Positions 62,101 to 64,000 of a stretch of DNA of 64,000 bases are shown here, in pieces. The notes beneath the pieces are model-generated. The model was not told the origin of the DNA and made no database searches. It was given only the letters and a program-made list of their open reading frames with translations. The position numbers and the translations under genes are program-made. Each line of letters opens with the position of its first letter. Position 1 is the first letter of the stretch. The stretch spans positions 44,594,395-44,658,394 of the forward strand of contig NC_087062.1 of the NCBI RefSeq assembly GCF_963678635.1, read 5' to 3'. This DNA comes from Symsagittifera roscoffensis. Taxonomy: Eukaryota > Xenacoelomorpha > Acoela > Convolutidae.

Positions 62101-64000
62101 CGCGAACCCTGGCAGACACCAAGTTAGAAATGGAAGTAATCAGTCAATGTGGATCTGGAGGACTTGAAGATTACAGGCCCTCGCGAATCAACATGGCCAA
62201 GTTGAAACTGGAAGGACAACTCGACGTGGTCGAGTACAGTCGAATAACTGTGCCGGAATCGGTCCACATGGGAGATCCGGCAGGGGGTTATGTGGAAATG
62301 TTGAAAGCGAGGAACTCCGCGAGAGGGCACCTGATGGCTTGGAACGAGAAGCGAGCCATGCAAGAATACTTGAAGGGGCTTACGGAGAACTCCAACTTCA
62401 ATCGAAAAGAATATGGGACAGTAATGTCATCAGAAGCGAACGAAATTGGATTAGAAAAGTTGCTAGAGATTTCTTGGAGGGCGGCCCTCCAGAAATACTT
62501 TGATGAGACGATGAATGCACCTGCGACTGTAGCAGCATACCTGGCTCATCCTTGCGTGAGAACTGATCTGCAAGTACGACTGGCTTGGTGCTTGATGGGC
62601 ATCAAAAGGGCGGAGTATGAAGCCAGCAACGACTCGAAATCACGAGAACAGGAGCTAGAATTGATGGAAGCTTTACGAACATTGATCTCAAAAGACGATT
62701 CAGCGATAGCATGGGCTAAACGGAAGGATGCCCTTTGCTTTGTCAGGTTTGTGGTGGGTCGCATCCCCACTCCTGTGTTGGGAGAATGTATAAAGATCAT
62801 TCGGGAAAAGGGAGTTGATTGCGAAAGGAACTTCCTTAGGGCACTCCTAGAGCTATATCAGGACATGCCATTGACCGTGCCAAACAAGGAGTCGAATGAT
62901 ATGGAAAGCTATCGCAAGTTGGAAGAAGTGAGAAGATACTCCAACAAAGAATTGAAAGTGAGTCGAGACTTGATTGAAGCGGTCAGAGGACAAAAAGAGT
63001 TTGCAACCCTAGGGAGACTGAAGTCGTTCCAATACGTGTCTGGCATACCAGGGATGGCGTATAATCCCTTCGTGAACGAAGAAGCCAGGGAAGCATACTT
63101 CGACTACGAGCAAGTCACAGTGCTCAACTTCTGGGTTGAACGAATTAAGGAGATCGGAATGCTGATGGTGGAACAACCCAAGCTGGGAATTATTTTGGAG
63201 GAACGAGTAGTCGAACCCTCGATTCCCGAGCTAAAAGGGCAAGTGAGTTTTGATTGTGGTTCTTGGGACGGTCCCTTGAAAACCAGTCTAGTGGTGATGT
63301 GGGAACTCATGAAGCCTTCCTGGTGTCCCCATCCTAACGCAGGCTTAATCTGGGACATGACCGCGGATGTCATATTGGAAAGGGATGATGATGCGAGTTT
63401 ACATGATCTGGCCATGATACATCACCTGCTAAGCATGAGATTGATGAAGAAGAAGAGCAACCCGTCCACGGAGCTGTCCGAGGAAGGTACGTCGAGTGAT
63501 TGGTTGGAGCAAGGCACATGCTTGGCTCAACACAGTGGGATGGAAGGACATGTTTGTAACGTGGGACACTGCCTGATTACGCTGAGCGAGCAGCATCGAC
63601 AACTGGCACGATTGTATGGAAGATTAAGCATGTCAGATAAGAGTGCCATGGAATTGGTCGCAGACTGCCATGGGGTGACGGACGTAAACCTGATCACAGC
63701 CTTGGGATTTTGTAGCATGACGAGTTCGATAGAATCGCTCGAGCGCTTGGAGCGTGCCCATGAGCTAGTGGCGTCCCTCAGCGTGGAGATATTCCCTGGA
63801 GCATTACAGACAGAGCAAAAGATTGGAGGCTGGCGAGAAGCCCTAGAGAATGAAATGAATCTGAGGGATAGTGAAGCCTATCACAGACCTACTGGTTCAA
63901 AATATATGGTGGGTTCAAGCTCCGCGCCATACTGCAATAGCAAGTATCCTACGCACATGGTGGTGATGGATGCGAGGACGCAACAGGTGTTGGTTGACCA
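56196..64000 (+). CDS. Giant ORF3 with SGNH hydrolase modules (incomplete at window end)
   Basis: I followed this frame codon by codon from the ATG at 56196 to the window end and found no stop, giving at least 2,601 codons. Residues 1-100 are unassigned. Basic NLS-like GAKRQRD and PLKRVRV lie near 125-150. A coiled-coil-prone segment follows to about 225. SGNH hydrolase: HLIIGDSLVRDL (Ser404), LSFGGASV, IIMLGTNDV (Asn453) and LTRDGVHFN (Asp547, His550), so all four blocks and the Asp-His pair are intact. A second module (about 870-1035) has YLVVAGSDYL and VIVVAGANDHL in the same order, with the Ser block altered. The rest, including an acidic stretch (ADDDELMDQDDNDDW, about 1690) and a basic KKLPVRRARKGLKRL (about 1885), is unrecognised. 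It occupies the env position but shows no signal peptide or membrane anchor. SGNH domains are known as esterases in some non-LTR ORF1 proteins; the role here is unknown. Confidence 0.82.
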   Translation, partial: MGDTNELMEFLSASLGATLDEIYQRLIDCDFTREDPGLAMFVVALLNALGREGRGNRPTEVVLMLAFGESGTAERGRNRLMRWRRGEMSGHDLAPEPGLGEQRDHRLGEMPLPVQPAQPLIGAKRQRDGPGPSHSVDSPTAAPPLKRVRVSEIEIQTSETIETLEKKERDQSELCAKLQEYRTIARERDEWKKKFEDLQVAYKEDEIKHLKELYMAKVSQVSPEILASMRSSEGSNDTRPRTTAQELCASRGPEVLDLHASKGHEAPQQTRPSASSQRFTIPDPSDTYLAPQFQESFNQVARAAMDEINRGTERTLARIVPSQRRDHSSDGSERATRTIACSAPGGVFKKSRVVDIRKNLMTRHQFTQVPAEHPRACLNDMSWNPATSDQVIPPGSRHLIIGDSLVRDLNEISVYGQTTTLSFGGASVAQVIKMMEFQGEDRLDTLIIMLGTNDVSRAPVTPENKWEPLLVCLLNELKEKYRPRLVILCTIPPNPLVGTTAADFMNGNVTRWNEMTRNLVRNNPGELRLLDLENMLRMTDHIELTRDGVHFNSQRGRHWINDVFQTQLREVEQELRATGSLARTNSTGGSRVRATVPESLANRLGPLATETVGAVTVAPSSNVRDRLGTAPPPRPQSIGSRLGRSVEQSNRNNSQTASRRNDSPATTNPASTAGSSTSTVPAEGIESGSRLLWNSSDPSHWGQYKTDMSAKLNMNTLTCREDVMRMTGGESPTVSRLYRIPGVDWLLAEQEKFSSSTSLRHADLDGLPHDNTFGPLNTRSLTDVRDRARERTPPVRKGKFQTENKPSNKHHKMFRQFSKPPGQTPGEYSRDYPRTTTVFGDDKRYGNLKAPVGDGLFAAYDPLDMKAAKYLVVAGSDYLYTPRSLFWPDVIFLTAPKLDWGQAIGMMISVRRVVSMEPQVIVVAGANDHLQSRGLLSRLTDGSIPSNEVIGEAIMTLLSAMAEVEAAARQRFTMNVVKVIFVLSPGYAALPEPLQFVYTMVTTIAEGIYNVIIPAPNRVVDPVNYYPHRSELPAVWSDISNAIQGLRDCSTTRLVLDEVLGLELSNFARLLKLRPGVGDDHLLVQQVADDLWFRQMDHKENEQGRMIRKNMTSAEEDLMAMALRTKPHNNIWLYLSPRLCTLGEDAFEHAPAIIKEIHAYLKSLLDARELAGGKMLKLMQDVNTMSLDKFQADVLATKAQYERSDAILGGMGVGWTPSFLSTCYPRASRNLIASFVKDIRKLSIGLVLALYVTFGHENFVKGPANLFTQALADLRLDGLLTLIAMTYGRLGDLLVLLRYPEQLQGPSREFNAQMETASLRKMKDWRTLLLQYLLQQNRSVTGEDKVATNASECKQYCGMPLLTDLAVMMRIDPLALVHGLREFVTVVYGPVMSFAFPDVQVKAYRNSVLYVNLVSVVDCSVLNWVEQSELRKLASDDRLFGRIAEPGWVLMDFNNHFKCRMGREDLSHIQFNPKLWNLRPVVKDTGEAVGVPQLPGAYAHAKENQQTWLPGSRPLPDQCHRYPPIRRMLLGVTSPIIAPRIGAARDAEKRMQKWSGGMEPRFISWNVAAAHTFDFSFPDAWSRKKIKALPSRRPEVSAETWNEVYSSADDLSRLKWSGEAKVVMLEVASESRGGSYVTIEDLAPHGEELVEFLVDDELFYHAGDMAVPARPDSGTDARQGPSGPRPKPDADDDELMDQDDNDDWTGSKTEKPGETDLGALERDLLEYRFSEDDDGEVDGSLLLMAPSSFMSPTKEASADLSPIDPISQARECRSRDPQKLLYESPRRRKIEESMKISFLSTLPEEEWERYQMELEGKTGAIWSRVNFMEKSWDVIRRYGTQSIMKVGLNQPIMREVLEKIVSSMESDVLTESVTEDSADDQHVAKKLPVRRARKGLKRLKGKTGSRAMNPKVVKSRANAVVTSLASAGRSGESGQGDTTTLTGGEKENLIPPMLLAGLTVTATRSKKTARTLADTKLEMEVISQCGSGGLEDYRPSRINMAKLKLEGQLDVVEYSRITVPESVHMGDPAGGYVEMLKARNSARGHLMAWNEKRAMQEYLKGLTENSNFNRKEYGTVMSSEANEIGLEKLLEISWRAALQKYFDETMNAPATVAAYLAHPCVRTDLQVRLAWCLMGIKRAEYEASNDSKSREQELELMEALRTLISKDDSAIAWAKRKDALCFVRFVVGRIPTPVLGECIKIIREKGVDCERNFLRALLELYQDMPLTVPNKESNDMESYRKLEEVRRYSNKELKVSRDLIEAVRGQKEFATLGRLKSFQYVSGIPGMAYNPFVNEEAREAYFDYEQVTVLNFWVERIKEIGMLMVEQPKLGIILEERVVEPSIPELKGQVSFDCGSWDGPLKTSLVVMWELMKPSWCPHPNAGLIWDMTADVILERDDDASLHDLAMIHHLLSMRLMKKKSNPSTELSEEGTSSDWLEQGTCLAQHSGMEGHVCNVGHCLITLSEQHRQLARLYGRLSMSDKSAMELVADCHGVTDVNLITALGFCSMTSSIESLERLERAHELVASLSVEIFPGALQTEQKIGGWREALENEMNLRDSEAYHRPTGSKYMVGSSSAPYCNSKYPTHMVVMDARTQQVLVD

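Larger units (their letters stand above)
39077..64000 (+). mobile_element. Giant Ty3/gypsy-like LTR retrotransposon (mosaic, runs off the window)
   Basis: One plus-strand element complex covers the last 25 kb: LTR start at 39077, leader, gag, a rearranged interval, pol ending in a macrodomain-like module, and a giant third ORF still open at 64000. It is visibly more GC-rich than its surroundings. The LTR start is defined by the 920-bp repeat 39076-39995 / 47936-48855, both beginning TGTGCCATTCCGCC. The second is preceded by a short purine-rich TCCGGGGAGTA where a polypurine tract belongs. The internal arrangement is best read as a pol-deleted copy (39077-48855) abutting a 5'-truncated copy (48885 onward). 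Ty3/gypsy assignment rests on the RT-RNase H-integrase order. The 3' end, the target-site duplication and the exact LTR length cannot be determined here. Confidence 0.85.

Noticed and set aside
1-64000. CRISPR arrays, bacterial operons or phage modules
   Set aside because: No regularly spaced identical short repeats with unique spacers, no ribosome-binding-site-led gene strings. The introns, GIPC, COG8 and the LTR element are eukaryotic.

Overview
The window looks like a piece of a metazoan nuclear genome. It is AT-rich with sparse genes, it carries two clear animal housekeeping genes (a GIPC-family PDZ adaptor and Golgi tethering subunit COG8), and it is full of transposable-element remains. 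I cannot name the species. Both housekeeping genes are single uninterrupted ORFs on the minus strand. Each has a splice-acceptor-like TTTTAG a few to a few dozen bases upstream of its ATG. That fits a lineage that trans-splices a leader onto mRNAs, or short upstream exons; this is an inference.

Layout. 1-7.8 kb: intergenic DNA with a frameshifted FLYWCH/MULE transposase pseudogene (about 2.25-3.53 kb), an ACATACAT-type microsatellite, a small tandem duplication and a 161-bp MITE with 22-bp inverted repeats. 7.8-11.4 kb: a small plus-strand cluster made of a two-exon SGNH-hydrolase-like gene, an OTU-type cysteine protease and an unrecognised protein overlapping it in another frame. 13.4-14.5 kb: GIPC. 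16.5-21.2 kb: degenerate tandem repeats, tRNA-derived SINE-like pieces and an inverted repeat. 22.3-32.8 kb: a near-identical 5.26-kb tandem duplication built from degenerate ~80-bp monomers and ~472-bp higher-order repeats. 36.3-36.9 kb: a non-LTR reverse transcriptase fossil. 37.2-38.8 kb: COG8.

From 39,077 to the end of the window lies a very large Ty3/gypsy-like retrotransposon, visibly more GC-rich than its surroundings. It has a TG-starting LTR plus leader of about 4 kb, a 920-residue Gag with two CCHC knuckles, and a Pol of at least 2,283 residues with protease, RT, RNase H and HHCC/DD35E integrase. The Pol C-terminus carries what I read as a TARG1-like macrodomain. After a 430-nt gap with two strong hairpins comes a third ORF of at least 2,601 codons, open to the window end, with an intact SGNH-hydrolase module (Ser404, Asn453, Asp547, His550), a second degenerate SGNH-like module and about 1,500 residues I do not recognise.

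The element is mosaic. Between Gag and Pol (45,850-48,884) lie an inverted 256-bp piece of its own leader, a ~35-bp piece of the Pol 3' end, a 346-codon ORF fragment, a 3' untranslated region, the first 919 bp of an LTR and a ~29-bp inverted scrap of Gag. It is flanked by a 152-bp direct duplication of the Gag/Pol junction. This reads as a pol-deleted copy lying directly before a 5'-truncated, otherwise intact copy, or as an assembly join of two copies. Gag and Pol share one frame across the duplicated segment, so the parent element probably encoded a single Gag-Pol polyprotein.

The most interesting content is this giant element: a retrotransposon carrying an ADP-ribose-type macrodomain and SGNH hydrolase modules, with a duplicated, covarying RNA structure in its leader.
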